Source: Tilletia caries (lineage: Eukaryota > Basidiomycota > Exobasidiomycetes > Tilletiales > Tilletiaceae). From it: a DNA stretch of 64,000 nucleotides. The stretch is from assembly GCA_032718865.1 (NCBI GenBank), contig JALUTQ010000038.1, positions 496,001 to 560,000 on the forward strand, in the 5' to 3' direction. A program made the translations under genes and the position numbers. Position 1 is the stretch's first letter. Every line of letters begins with the position of its first letter. Under the pieces are notes generated by a model that saw only the letters and a list, made by a program, of their open reading frames with translations, made no database searches and was not told the DNA's origin. This document shows positions 53,872 to 64,000 of this stretch, in pieces.

Positions 53872-55511
53872 ATGGCGCCTTCTCCTTCCCCTTCTTCCTC
53901 CGTCCTCGTAATGCCCCTACACTTCGTGCTTCCCACCGACGACGACCGCTTCCCCCTAAGCGTCAGCCAGTTCCAGCCCCCTCCCGGCGTGCCTCTCCGC
54001 GCGATCGCCATCTTCGCCAACGCGACTGGCGTCCAAGCGCGTTTCTACCACCGCTTCGCGTCCTGGATTGCCAGTCAGGGCGTCGTTGCGCTCACGTTCG
54101 ACTATCGATACTCGGGAACGTCTTTCCCTGGCGATACGCTCCGTACGCTCGAGCGCCGCTCGGGCGATGGCGGCGCGGAGGACGAGTACCAGGATCGGAT
54201 GTACGATGCCCTCCTGACTGCTCCGCGCAGTGGATTTGGTTTGAACGATACGTGGGGGAGGAAGGATCTGGCAAGTGTGGTTCGGTATGCGTTTCGGACG
54301 TGGGCGAAAGTCCCTCTCACGGTGTGCGGCGTGAGTTCATGCCTCCGATTCATGTCCCACGAAGTGGACGACCTCGCTGACGCTTTCCTTCCTTTGATGT
54401 GACCGCTTCCTATTGGTCGTGGGGTTTCACTGGCGCAGCACTCCCTCGGTGGGCATCTCATGCTTGTCTGCGACTACAAGAGCACGTATCATCACGTCGA
54501 CCCGGACGGGACAGTCCGCACGGCGCGGCTACTTGCGCTGAATGCAGGCAACCCACACCCGAAGGATTCGGACAAGGGCACGTGGGATGAAGAGGCAGAC
54601 TACGGATTTCACATGGCAGGCGTGCTGACGCTTGAGACCGACGGCGTCTTCCGTGCGTCATATATGGGACTGGGGTACGACTTACCTTACGGTGCGTTAG
54701 CTGAAAGCACCCTCCGTGAAGCGCGTGAGACTCACACGCGCGTCGCGCATATACATGCTGACTCTCTTTTTCTTTTCGCTCCAGGGCCGGGCAAAGAATG
54801 GACGCGATGGTTCAATCACCCGCATTTCTCGTTGCGGCTGGACGCGGACCTGCAACGGGCGCGGGAAAACACAAAACACATGCAATACATCTACTTTGGA
54901 TTCGAGGACGACGTGACAATCAAGCAGTGAGTTTTGGCTCTCATGTTGAACGCTCCTGCCGAGATCTTGCTCATCACTACTATCTTCGCAGGAGAATGAT
55001 GGAGCAGCAGGCGCGAATGCTCAACGTCCAGGAGGGCAAGGTTCAAACTTTCTGGATCGACCCTGCTTCGCACACGCCACGATGGCCGGTATGCGGACAC
55101 GTCGACTTTTTGATCCCTTCCAAACCAGTCCCTGCCGCCATCAGCCAACCGGTGGCTGCTGCCCCTGCCAGTGAGACGCCAGAAGCGCAATCCTCGGGAA
55201 ACAGTCAAGCCTACACACCAGCCAGTAACGATGATGACATCGTGCAGAGCGACGGACCGCCATTGCGACGCGACGAGACGATCTGGCAAGTCTTGCTCGA
55301 ATATATTGTCGATGGGACGGTAGACGAACGTCTGGGCACGTACCGAAGACTCACGACTGCGGACGCGAGGGACATTGCGAAGGAGCGGAAGCTGGAGGAG
55401 GAGTTCAGGAGGAAGCATCATCGGACGGAGGATGGATGTCGGCCGGAGACGGGCTACCCGGGCGAGGAGCAAGGGAACGAAGCGGAACCGGCGCTGAAGA
55501 GCAAATTGTAG
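53872..55511 (+). CDS. Alpha/beta hydrolase, uncharacterised
   Basis: Four exons: 53872-54330, 54439-54691, 54785-54926 and 54992-55511, 457 residues. The fold is clear: IAIFANATGVQARFYHRFA with SQGVVALTFDYRYSGTS, and a nucleophile elbow HSLGGH created across the first splice junction (G-x-S-x-G-like, Ser155). DPASHTPRWPVCGHVDFL holds a probable catalytic His near the end of the hydrolase domain. The pattern resembles bacterial predicted hydrolases of the COG4757 type. A polar C-terminal extension (about 120 residues) has no recognised domain. Substrate is unknown. The gene converges with the GST-like gene, with only 90 bp between stops. Confidence 0.78.
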
Positions 55512-55601
55512 ATTGGATCATATTATCTTGTAGGATTCCTCATTCCCAAGGTAGGGTGCTAATGGAGCTTGCTAATGGGCCATGCTGCATTATCTGGAAC
55601 G

Positions 55602-57360
55602 TTACATATCTGACTGATTCAAGTACTTTCGAGCGTATCCGTCGTGAGCGTCCAGCATCTGAGGTCAAAGAGACGTGTGAGCCAACTCGGAATTCTGACG
55701 AGCACGTTATCAGCAGCGACTCGATTTGAGCATAATGTATACTCACGCGCTCAACCCACTCCTCAATGCCGGGTAGCTCTAGTCTGGTCACACCAGACCG
55801 CGCTGTGCGCGGTCTGGCTCCACTCGAAATTTGAGTGACACCTCCCGCAAAATTTTCCTTTTGCATCCAACCAACGCACACTTCCATGCCTCACAGCACC
55901 TTTACTCATCAACCAATGTCAGAACAAAGTCATCGGCCTTGTGAGGGTTACACCCAAAGTACACAGTCCAGGTGTTGTTTTGGTATTCCGGCACTTCCCA
56001 TGGTCGTAGCTGACGCTTCTGTCAACCGCATTTCTGGTCTCTTCCTTTATCTGCTACCTCAGCCCTAGTTTTTCCACTCCTCTGCATAGCAACAGCCTTG
56101 CTCAGTCAGTCGAAGGGAGTTTTGAGTGAGTGAGGGCCCGTGCGCGAGCCCTCTGGAAGCGCGAGATGGGCGACGAAATGAGGTAGACAACTTTGGCTCT
56201 GAGTGAGGGAGGTGCCCAATGAAATCGAGTCGAGTGGTGCCAGACCGTCTCCACGGGATCTTGTGTCCTCTCATCACGTGCGTCGACGGTCTGGTGTGAC
56301 CAGACTACGGGTAGCTCGACGTCTCCGAACCATTGACCCGCTTCCGCAGCATTCCCTTGGAGTGACCACTTCCCGCCTCGATACGTGTTGAGCCACTCCC
56401 TCGCTTCGTTGCTCTTCCTTGACCAGATCGCCTTGTTCAGCTGGGGTGCCGTCCCGTACGACATGGCGTATCTCGCAAACAGAACGTAGTCCAAAAAGCC
56501 GGGTCGGTCGGGCGAGGACAGGAAGAGCGGCGGCGAGCCGGAGGGCCGGGCTAGAAGGGAGGAGCGGGAGTCGGAAGAGGATGTACTTGCGATGCGTGGG
56601 CTGGGCCGAGGACTTAGGATGATGCAGAAGGGTAGGAGGGAACGCCGCGTATGGGCAAGCATGTCGGCTTAGAAGAGGGCAAGCCAAAGTAAGTCAGCAG
56701 CGGCTCTTTTCAATTCTCCTTGTCATCTGGCTCTCAAGAGGGAAGGAGATAGCACGACTTACCTCTGTCCATCGATTCTAACAGCTCCCAACCGTTCTTC
56801 AAGCCCAACTTTTCGTCGCTCTTCAGGTACTCTGCATCCCTGGTCCTGAAGCGATCTGCAATCTCAGCTGAGCATAACTCGAAGTGCGACGCCCACTGGG
56901 AATCCGAATTGCCGATACCATCCTTGAGCAGCCTTGCCATCGTGTTAGCTTGACGATATTCGGACGAGTCTGGGTCAGGCGGGAGGGGTCCAGAGTGGGT
57001 GGGCAGAAAGAGGGAGGGGCGCTCAGGAAATGTGGCATCGAGAAATTCGGCAATCGTCACCGTGTCGCCGACGAGCATACTTGATGACTCCCCACCCTCT
57101 CCTTCCACTGTACCAATAACGTCAATCATGGGTACGAGTGGACGCTCGTCGGGTCCGAGGGTCTGCTGAAGTCGTTCTCGGAGACTTCCGGTTCCATGGG
57201 CGCGTAGTTCCTCGAGGGAGACGTTGTGCGTTTTGAAGCTGATGCCCTTGTGCACCAGGCAGAGGCGTGTGACCCAGGGGTTTGGCAGGATATGGGGACA
57301 TCCTGAGCCATCCGAGGTTGCGACGTCGTAGAAGATGACTCGATTAGCACCAGAAGACAT
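55602..57360 (-). CDS. Glutathione S-transferase-like gene disrupted near its 3' end by a MITE
   Basis: Exon 1 is 56763-57360: a thioredoxin-like N-domain with NPWVTRLCLVHKGISF, LVPMIDV and TIAEFLDATFP. Exon 2 begins at 56667 and encodes the helical C-domain (FLDYVLFARYAM, SNEAREWLNTYRG). A 528-bp MITE (55780-56307) splits exon 2 after the codons for GDVELP. Beyond it, GIEEWVER (55747-55779), a donor GTGAGT and a last exon (55602-55658, ending HDGYARKYLNQSDM) remain intact and in phase, so the gene was about 345 codons before insertion. As it stands, translation continues into the MITE and stops at 56102, giving about 387 residues with some 68 MITE-encoded ones. The GST assignment is by fold pattern; activity is unknown. 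Confidence 0.72.
55780..56307. mobile_element. MULE-like MITE inserted in the GST-like exon
   Basis: The 528-bp element has perfect 21-bp terminal inverted repeats starting TAGTCTGGTCACACCAGACC. It is flanked by a perfect 10-bp direct duplication CGGGTAGCTC (55770-55779 and 56308-56317). A second, subterminal inverted match (GGTCTGGC then CCACTCGA) lies inside both ends. No transposase is encoded. A 9-11 bp duplication is characteristic of Mutator-like transposons. Confidence 0.85.
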
Positions 57361-57619
57361 CTTGAAGACGACCGGTTGTGGATCTTGATCTGTATGTTGA
57401 GGTGGGAAGGTGGACGGGGGAGATTGAACGAGGGAAGAAGTCAGAGCTGTGTGAAAGAAGTGATCAGCCTTCTGCTCGCGCAAGGTTGGAAGCAGATCAG
57501 GTTGCAGTTGTTGAAAGTGTGGTCCTCGTTAGCAGTGAGTCATCCAACTCCGACTGACTGGTACTTCGAGGTGGTTTGTTTGTTGCGTTGCTGAGTCAGC
57601 ATGTGTGAGAGGGCGAGAA
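57361..57619. promoter_or_regulatory. Divergent promoter of GST-like and DUF1365 genes
   Basis: About 260 bp separates the start codons. An out-of-frame ATG at 57601 could open a short upstream ORF before the DUF1365 gene. Confidence 0.4.
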
Positions 57620-59910
57620 ATGAGAATCGTTCGCGCTGACCATCATACACTCTGGCATCGATTCTTGCGCGAAAGGTCATTGGGGCACATGCTGAAAGTA
57701 AAAGCAGTGATCGGTCTGCTGGGATGGTCGGCTGTTTCGCTGACTGTCGCGTCTCTTGTTGTGCTGATGGCTGCTTCCCTCACGATCCGGATTTTGCAAC
57801 GACGCACAGACAGGGTGGACTCGAAGCTCGCGGACACGAACACAGAATCCGTCGCTGTGGGAGGATTCGTGATTCCAGCACGAGTGTATCATGCCCGCTT
57901 CCTGCCCAAGGAGTCCGCGCATGCCTTCCGATATCCATCACTCTATCTCGCCCTCGAGCTCGGCGCTCTGGAACGGAAACAGGAAAACAACGCCCGGCAC
58001 TCTCTGGACATTTCGCACTTGCTCAAATACAAGGATCCTGGTCAAGACACTCACCCGTGGACGGTCTCGAGCGTCAACCCGCCCGAATACTACCGCCCAG
58101 AGTACTCTGCCCTGAAGGAACCACTCAAAAGTCGGGTCGAAAACAGCATCCGCCTTAAGACCCTCTACGAGCTCAGACACCGCGAACTGATTTCGCGCGG
58201 GCCTCAAGATATCTCGAACCCTTCCGATGAGGACGCGTTCAAGCTCGACGATGAGATCGGACAGATATGGTCCATTACAATGCCTTCTCTGTTTGGGATC
58301 CAAGGCATCAACCCGCTCACCACATATTTCTGCTACCGACCCGGCCCCGACTCTGCACAGCCCCGTGGCAAGCTTGCGTTTGTGCTGCTCGAGGTGCACA
58401 ACACTTTCTCAGAACGACATCTCTACGTGCTGGAATGCGGCGTAAATGAGGATAGTCATGCTGCGTCGTCGGACAAGAAGGATACAGGCGGCGCCAGACA
58501 GATTCGGAGACAAGGCTGTGACCATCAGTGGACCTTCCCGCGCACTTTCCACGTCTCGCCTTTCAACGATCGAGGCGGCTTCTACTCTTGCTCCGTAAAG
58601 GACCTCATCCCTGCCTCTTCAGATCGTCCTGTGCTCGATATCCGCGTCACGCTCCTCATACCTGATCCAGATGAGGCCAGTGGAACAGGGAATGAGGAAG
58701 CGAAAGAAGTCGGTCTCGTCAAGAAGATGGTGGCCATCCTCACTTCTCACCCAACTCCAGCTGACGGTAAATTGAATGCACTCCGACCGCTCCCATTGAA
58801 CGCCAACAACTTCACTCTCGCTCTCCTGCGCCAACCACTCGATCTATTTTTGACCTTCGGGCGTATCGCGTACGAAGCAGGCCGTCTGCATTGGGGCAAG
58901 AACAGGCTCGATGTCTTCGGCAAGCCAGAGATGGACGACGAAGCTGGACTGGACTCTACCCTCGATTTTGACGGGGTCGGCTGGCCGCCTTCGCTCAATC
59001 CGACTGAGCCCAACAGGGATCATGCAGGCATCGACGACCAAATCCCGTACTCAAAGCAGAAGTCAGGCGCGTTGATGCGCAGCGCTGCGTCTGCGTCAGA
59101 TCACTGTGGCCAGAAGGCGTTCGAGGTCCTACTTCGTACATCCGGCAAGGCTTCTCTTGTCTCTGTTGATCTTGGAGAAGACAGTGGTGCAAATGGCCAG
59201 CAAAGTGGCGACAACAAGTGAGTCATCCGGTGACATACCGCGTCAAAAGTGATCTGATGGACTGACATTTTTTCCCTTGCGCAAACAGAGCTCAAGTAGT
59301 GCTGTATGCCCGCTCCGCTGCCGTCTACTCCGACCTTCTCCTCTACCCACCTTTCCTCGCACATGCCATTGGCTCCCGCATCGCACGACGATGGGGAGTA
59401 AACGACGTCCACTCCTTCCTCAAAGTCTTTCCGGAATCAGCTGCTCCAACTCAAACGACTGCCTCTGTATCGACAGCCGCTAGATGGGCCCGGTCGATTC
59501 GAGCCGCACATGTTCGCTGGGGTCTGTCAGTGGTGCCTTTGTCCACAACTGATGATGCATCCTTGCAAAGGCACGTCCAAGGCATCGAGGACCGCTTCCT
59601 CGCCGCAGCTACAGGCCCACACCCTTTCGAGGAAACCTCCGTCGCCACTGCTGTATCACAGTGGAGTGTCGTGGGTCACCTGCTCTCGTTGCATCTCATC
59701 GCTCGCGCCGAAGAGCTCGCCTTCCGACTGATCGGAGCCCGCTACGTGCGTGAGATGGAGCCTTGGTCCGAGGTCCGACGAGCGGTCGAACTTCTTGCGA
59801 GGGAAGAAACGGAGCGGACGGAGAAGAAGGAGGGGAGAGGTAGCTCGGAGAAGACTACTGAACCTTCGTGGTTCCACATCGGAAGCTCCAGACGCGAGCA
59901 GACGCCATAG
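57620..59910 (+). CDS. DUF1365 family membrane-anchored protein
   Basis: Two exons (57620-59217 and 59289-59910) give 739 residues from ATG 57620, or 716 from the in-frame ATG at 57689. A single N-terminal membrane helix (AVIGLLGWSAVSLTVASLVVL) precedes the DUF1365 core: PARVYHARFLPKESAHAFRY, LYLALELGAL, GINPLTTYFCYRP, LEVHNTFSERHLYVL and FHVSPFNDRGGFYSC. The second half has no recognised domain and ends in a charged tail. Bacterial DUF1365 genes usually neighbour cyclopropane-fatty-acid synthase genes, so a role in lipid modification is possible but unproven. The Cys/His-rich FHVSPF block is the likely functional centre. Confidence 0.75.
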
Positions 59911-60466
59911 CCAGAACGCCTCCCGTGGATCGATCGCTCTCCGTATGTACCCCGCGTCACCGCCACCCACCACCTCATCCCTCTGCGCGCACCTCTTTAC
60001 ATTCTCACCCAAAAGTGCAATGAACAAGAAGCATCCGCGGACGTTCGGAAACGAACAAAAACGTTCGCGCATCCTTGCACAAGGTCTGAGATCTGAGATC
60101 TGAGAGACCGCCTTTGCTATCTTCCCTCAACTCGGCTCCTCTCAGTCTCCTGTTAGCTTTCAAGGAAGGAACATGTACTCGTGTAGAGGTGTGCAACGAG
60201 CAAGGGATGTCAATAACGATTCAGGATCCTGGCCAGTATGTACAAAGGAAATGGGATCGAAAGACGCAAAACAATACAAGAAGAATGAGTGTGACGGACC
60301 CGGAATTTGAGGACCGAGGGCCCTTCGGTAGGCGCCAGTAAGGTAAGAGGGAAGAGAGAAAGAGAGAGAGAGAGAGAGGTTAAGGCCATCACGAGAATTA
60401 GGAGAACCAGGAGCACGGCGCAGCAAAGAAAGAAGCACAACGAGAGTAGGATGCGAGGGAAAAAGA
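59911..60466. other. Intergenic, convergent 3' ends
   Basis: It lies between the DUF1365 gene (+) and the SREBP-like gene (-). It includes a (GA)9 run at 60361-60378. No gene is seen. Confidence 0.45.
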
Positions 60467-63400
60467 TCACCATCCCTCCATCTCGACTCCCGAGTCGGAA
60501 CCCTCCGACACCCGCTTCCCCCTCGCACCCCATCCACTACCCTCGCTCCGAAGGAGCGTGATCGTGTCGGTAAGGGTCTCCTTGGCGAGCTCGAAGGCGT
60601 CGACGGAGCCAGGTGCGCACGAGGGTGCCATCGAAGACGTCATCATCGTCTGCGGGGAAAGCGAGCCGACGTCAGACTCGATCTCCACTTCAGGGCTTTC
60701 GTCGTCCGACCCGAACCCCGAAGCACCACCGGCGTTGGTGTTGGTGATCCGAGGTCCACCGTCGGCAGGAGAAGAAGAAGAGAGGAGGAAGCGATCCGAC
60801 TCGACTGCTGCTGCCAGGATGTTCGAGTGGGCGAGGGCGAGATAGGCACGAATGTCCAGTCCGAGTCGTTGGAGCGAACCTTCTCCCTCGTCCTCGGAAT
60901 CCTCGTCTTGAGCCCCACCACTGCGGGCATCGGCACGGAGGTAAGCAACCCACGCAAGCGTAGCAGCCGCGAGTGCATCCACCTCGTCCACGGGCTGACC
61001 ACTGCCGCTGCTGGTACTGCTGCTAGCGCTGTACGAGCTCAACAGCTTCGACCGGTGCTTGAGTGAGTCCACACCGGCGCCGGGTCCGGAGAGCAAAGCG
61101 TCGAGCTCAAGCACAGAGGTGAACGACGTGCTCACCGGCACCGGCATGGAAGCGGCGTCCATAGCACAGGAGCCAGAGTGGTACGCCGAGCCGAGTCGGC
61201 GGAGGACAGCCCGGGCCAGGCCGGGGTTTCCACAGACGAGGGACCAGGTGGCAAGGAGGACTTCGGACAGGATCTGATTAGAGTACGAGCCTGGGTTGGC
61301 TCCCGCACCGAGTGGCGCTGGTGGGGCAGTACGAACGAGCTCGAGCACCCGCTTCGTCATCGCCGCCCGCTTCACCGCATCGGTCACCGCGTCCAACTCG
61401 ATCTTGGACGCTACGTCTGCTACGTCATCCGCCGCCAACTCGTCCTTCGCTTCCACAGCGAGGGACGTCACCGTCTGGCGTCGGCGGGACGAGGCTGAGA
61501 TGATGTTCGCACACGAGCCACGGGTCAGACTGGCGAACAGCTCCGACCACGTCTTGGCGAGCTGCTGCTGATGAAGCACAGCAGCGATCGCCGGCAGCGG
61601 GGAGAGGAAGAGCGCCCGGGTAGCTTGTTGACTGGCCAGGTGTTCCGCACCGGACAGGTCGGCCGCGCTATCTTCTTGCGAGCCAAAGACGCCCATGTGG
61701 ACAGAATCGACGGAGGGGCAGAGCGCCTCGGCCTCCTCGAGTTCAAGTCGGAGGACAGCCTCGAGCCAGAGACCGGAACTGGCGGTATCAAGCGCAGGGG
61801 CAGAAGCAGCAGCCGCAGCAGCCTTTCGAGTAGTTCCGTCGTCTTCAACAGCGGCGGCCGAAGCACTCTCCTCGCGGACGTCCCGGGCCGTCCAGGCAGC
61901 CTTGCGAGCACGAGCCCACGAAGCCCGAGCCAGCTGCCGAGTCTGTGAAGCCAGTGCCAGCCTCACGATCGTCTCCGGGCCCGGCGGCGGCGCACGCCCC
62001 GACTTCGAAGCCCGGGGCGCAAGCTCATCATTCGCAATCCTCCACAACGCAATCGCCTTCGTCGCATACACCCGCACCGGGCTCGTCACATCCGACCCGA
62101 CGTCCAGACCGGCTGCGGCGTTCAGTCGGCTCAGACGCTCCAGGGGAAGGAAGTTCACCATGAGCAGGGTGTGGATCCGGGAGAGCAGACCTCCACCGGG
62201 CGCCTGGGCCAGGCTGCCCAGACTGGTCTCGAGCTCAAAGAGCCGGCACCACACTGCTGCGCTCTCCCGCTCTGCATCGGTCAACTCCCTCCGTCCGCGG
62301 GATCGGAAGCGGAGACGGGAGCGGGTTTCAGCGACCAGGGTTCGGAATAGCAGGTTGGCTACGCCGATCGAGCTGGAGACGAAGTTCTGCGGGGCGTGGA
62401 CGTAGGTGCGGAGGGCGACGTTCAAGTCGCTGCTCTCCGGCCGGGACATTGACATGGCGGACAACAAGCTCTTGCGTCGCTGGAATCGCTGCTCGGCCGC
62501 ATCGGCCATCCTGGGTGATTTGGCTGATGAGGACTCCTTGGACGACCGGAAGACGATGGACAGGAAAGGCCAGACGAAGTACATGAGACAGGCCACGAAG
62601 GCCAACCCACGCAAGACTTCGAAGAGGAGGACGTGCGAGGGAAGTTCGGCATGTGGTATCGCCGATCCATGACCCACCAACATCGGCACCCTCGTAGCCG
62701 CCACACCAACCGACGAGGAAGCGATACCGCCCCGCTCCGTCACCCGCTTTATCAACTCCTGTCCAGCCCCGACAACCCTCGCACCGGAGTGATGCACCAA
62801 CCGATGCGAGAGCTCAGCACTGGACGCATGCGTGCCCGTTGCGACGTGGTGCGCATGATGCTCGCGGGAAGCACTGCCAAGGAAGGAGAAGCCAAGGAAG
62901 AAGGCCATGAGGTAGCGAGGCGGTGGAGCGCCCACCCGGCCCACACTCGGCTGGAACGACCCGTCCGAGTGTGGGGAGTGTCCCGATTGGCCGGAGGGAG
63001 AGCCCTGGCTCGACGATCTCGGGGCGGGATTCGCTCCGACATTGAAGGTGAATCCGTTCGGGTTGGCCATGAAGCCCGCTCCTTCGGATGGGTTGTACAT
63101 GCCTTGTCCCGTGGGGAATGGGGCGAATGCGTTCGGGAACGAGTTCGGCGCTCCGTTACCGGGGACCATGCCTTGTTGCTGGTGTCCGGGCATGTTGTAG
63201 GGCATGTTGTTCGGCATGGGGAACGGGTAGGGAGTCGAGGGGGCAAAGGCCGTTTGGGACGATGAGAGCGGAGCTTGGGTCACAAAGTTCTGCTGTTGAT
63301 GTTGCTGATGGTGATGTTGTTGCATCGGCATGGGAGCCATGGCAGACGATGGGCCGGCCTTGAGGGCAGAAGCCATCTTCTTCTCATGCTGATCGTCCGA

Positions 63401-64000
63401 CTCCTTCTCATCATCGCCTTCCTGCTCCAATTCATCGTCGTCGTTATTCTCATTCTCGCCAGCGGCAGCCGCAGCGGCGTCCCGCTGGAACGCATCCTCT
63501 TCCTCCTTCTCAATCCGTCGAGAGGCATCTTCGATTCGGGAAATGAGGACCGGCTCCATCTGGACCTCCCACATCTCGAGCAGCTCTTCGCCGCCTTCGA
63601 GACTGAAGATGAGCTGGCGGAGAGCGTCGACCTGGACTTGAAGCCTGATCTCGCGGTTTTTGAGGGACTTGATGTACTCGGTTGCCTTGCCGAGGACGGT
63701 GGCCTTGTTGAGCTTGGTAGCGGCGGAGACACCATCGACAAGATCGTCGTCTTCCTTGCCCTTCTTCTTGCCCTTTCCACGACCTTTCTTGGCGGGACCA
63801 GCAGCAGCAGCGGCGGCGGCAGCTGCAGCCGCTGCTGCATCCGATGGAGCCAAGGTTTGACGAATGCGGTATTCTCGCAGGGCAGGGACGGCATTTCGGA
63901 GTGCTGCGATACGATCATTGATGTTGTTCCGATACCTGCGTTCGATGGCGTTGTGTGCGACCTTTTTCTGGTGCTTGACGAGGGGTGAAATTTGAGACCC
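60467..64000 (-). CDS. Sre1/SREBP-type membrane-bound bHLH transcription factor (N-terminus beyond window)
   Basis: One open frame of 1177 codons enters from the right edge. The basic region KKVAHNAIERRYRNNINDRI (about 63902-63961) has the Tyr that sets SREBP apart from other bHLH proteins. Helix 1 (AALRNAVPAL), a long loop with a poly-Ala run, and helix 2 (TKLNKATVLGKATEYIKSLK) follow. Gln/Asn/Pro-rich sequence leads to two membrane segments (YLMAFFLGFSFLG near 62900; LLFEVLRGLAFVACLMYFVW near 62600) and a long C-terminal regulatory region ending SEGSDSGVEMEGW. Such factors are released from the ER by proteolysis under low sterol or oxygen and switch on ergosterol genes. The activation domain lies outside the window. 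Confidence 0.9.
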   Translation of the reverse strand, partial: GSQISPLVKHQKKVAHNAIERRYRNNINDRIAALRNAVPALREYRIRQTLAPSDAAAAAAAAAAAAAGPAKKGRGKGKKKGKEDDDLVDGVSAATKLNKATVLGKATEYIKSLKNREIRLQVQVDALRQLIFSLEGGEELLEMWEVQMEPVLISRIEDASRRIEKEEEDAFQRDAAAAAAGENENNDDDELEQEGDDEKESDDQHEKKMASALKAGPSSAMAPMPMQQHHHQQHQQQNFVTQAPLSSSQTAFAPSTPYPFPMPNNMPYNMPGHQQQGMVPGNGAPNSFPNAFAPFPTGQGMYNPSEGAGFMANPNGFTFNVGANPAPRSSSQGSPSGQSGHSPHSDGSFQPSVGRVGAPPPRYLMAFFLGFSFLGSASREHHAHHVATGTHASSAELSHRLVHHSGARVVGAGQELIKRVTERGGIASSSVGVAATRVPMLVGHGSAIPHAELPSHVLLFEVLRGLAFVACLMYFVWPFLSIVFRSSKESSSAKSPRMADAAEQRFQRRKSLLSAMSMSRPESSDLNVALRTYVHAPQNFVSSSIGVANLLFRTLVAETRSRLRFRSRGRRELTDAERESAAVWCRLFELETSLGSLAQAPGGGLLSRIHTLLMVNFLPLERLSRLNAAAGLDVGSDVTSPVRVYATKAIALWRIANDELAPRASKSGRAPPPGPETIVRLALASQTRQLARASWARARKAAWTARDVREESASAAAVEDDGTTRKAAAAAASAPALDTASSGLWLEAVLRLELEEAEALCPSVDSVHMGVFGSQEDSAADLSGAEHLASQQATRALFLSPLPAIAAVLHQQQLAKTWSELFASLTRGSCANIISASSRRRQTVTSLAVEAKDELAADDVADVASKIELDAVTDAVKRAAMTKRVLELVRTAPPAPLGAGANPGSYSNQILSEVLLATWSLVCGNPGLARAVLRRLGSAYHSGSCAMDAASMPVPVSTSFTSVLELDALLSGPGAGVDSLKHRSKLLSSYSASSSTSSGSGQPVDEVDALAAATLAWVAYLRADARSGGAQDEDSEDEGEGSLQRLGLDIRAYLALAHSNILAAAVESDRFLLSSSSPADGGPRITNTNAGGASGFGSDDESPEVEIESDVGSLSPQTMMTSSMAPSCAPGSVDAFELAKETLTDTITLLRSEGSGWGARGKRVSEGSDSGVEMEGW

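Overview
The window is a piece of a basidiomycete fungal nuclear genome. Nearly every host gene is split by short introns (about 50-170 nt, GT...AG, often a CTGAC-type branch point). The host genes are typically fungal: a GH45 endoglucanase, a Sre1/SREBP-type bHLH factor carrying the ERRYR tyrosine, a DNA polymerase delta small subunit, Cox12, acyl-CoA-binding protein, a CSC1/DUF221 channel and sugar/inositol MFS carriers. The gene content would suit Ustilaginomycotina or a relative, but I cannot fix the class by eye.

Region 1 (1-18.7 kb) is a nest of transposons. A gag-only Ty3-like remnant (about 219-5640, minus) carries in its leader/LTR an insertion of a 2.6 kb LTR element (2751-5362, target duplication ATAAG). 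A 10.4 kb Ty3/gypsy element (6304-16728, plus, target duplication ACTAT) contains a second member of that LTR family (7144-9609, target duplication AGGAA) in its gag and a hAT-like MITE (15019-15778) in its pol. The two nested LTR elements have no reverse transcriptase. Each carries one intact ORF of about 570-610 codons with an FHA-like N-terminus. The Ty3 element itself sits inside the second coding-region intron of a small secreted cysteine-rich protein gene (minus strand, exons at 16911-16988, 16745-16831 and 6147-6251). A 5'-truncated LINE lies directly upstream of that gene's TATA box.

Region 2 (18.7-38.2 kb) holds host genes: a small secreted protein, the GH45 cellulase, an MFS sugar carrier, POL31/POLD2, a single-ORF fusion of COX16 with the sulfhydryl oxidase ERV1, a triple-KH RNA-binding protein, an inositol-type MFS carrier and a CHY zinc-finger protein. 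Region 3 (38.5-44.9 kb) is a very young Copia element with LTRs identical by eye and target duplication GGCTC.

Region 4 (45-64 kb) returns to host genes: acyl-CoA-binding protein, COX12 with 9-nt and 8-nt microexons, a CSC1-like channel, an alpha/beta hydrolase, a glutathione-S-transferase-like gene whose C-terminal exon has been hit by a MULE-like MITE, a DUF1365 protein and a Sre1/SREBP homologue running off the right edge.

Functional links: ERV1 re-oxidises the intermembrane-space disulfide relay that imports twin-CX9C proteins such as Cox12, and COX16 and COX12 both serve cytochrome c oxidase, so two loci here concern the same complex. ACBP, SREBP and the inositol carrier touch lipid metabolism. 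Exon coordinates come from hand translation of splice junctions checked for phase. No database search was possible.
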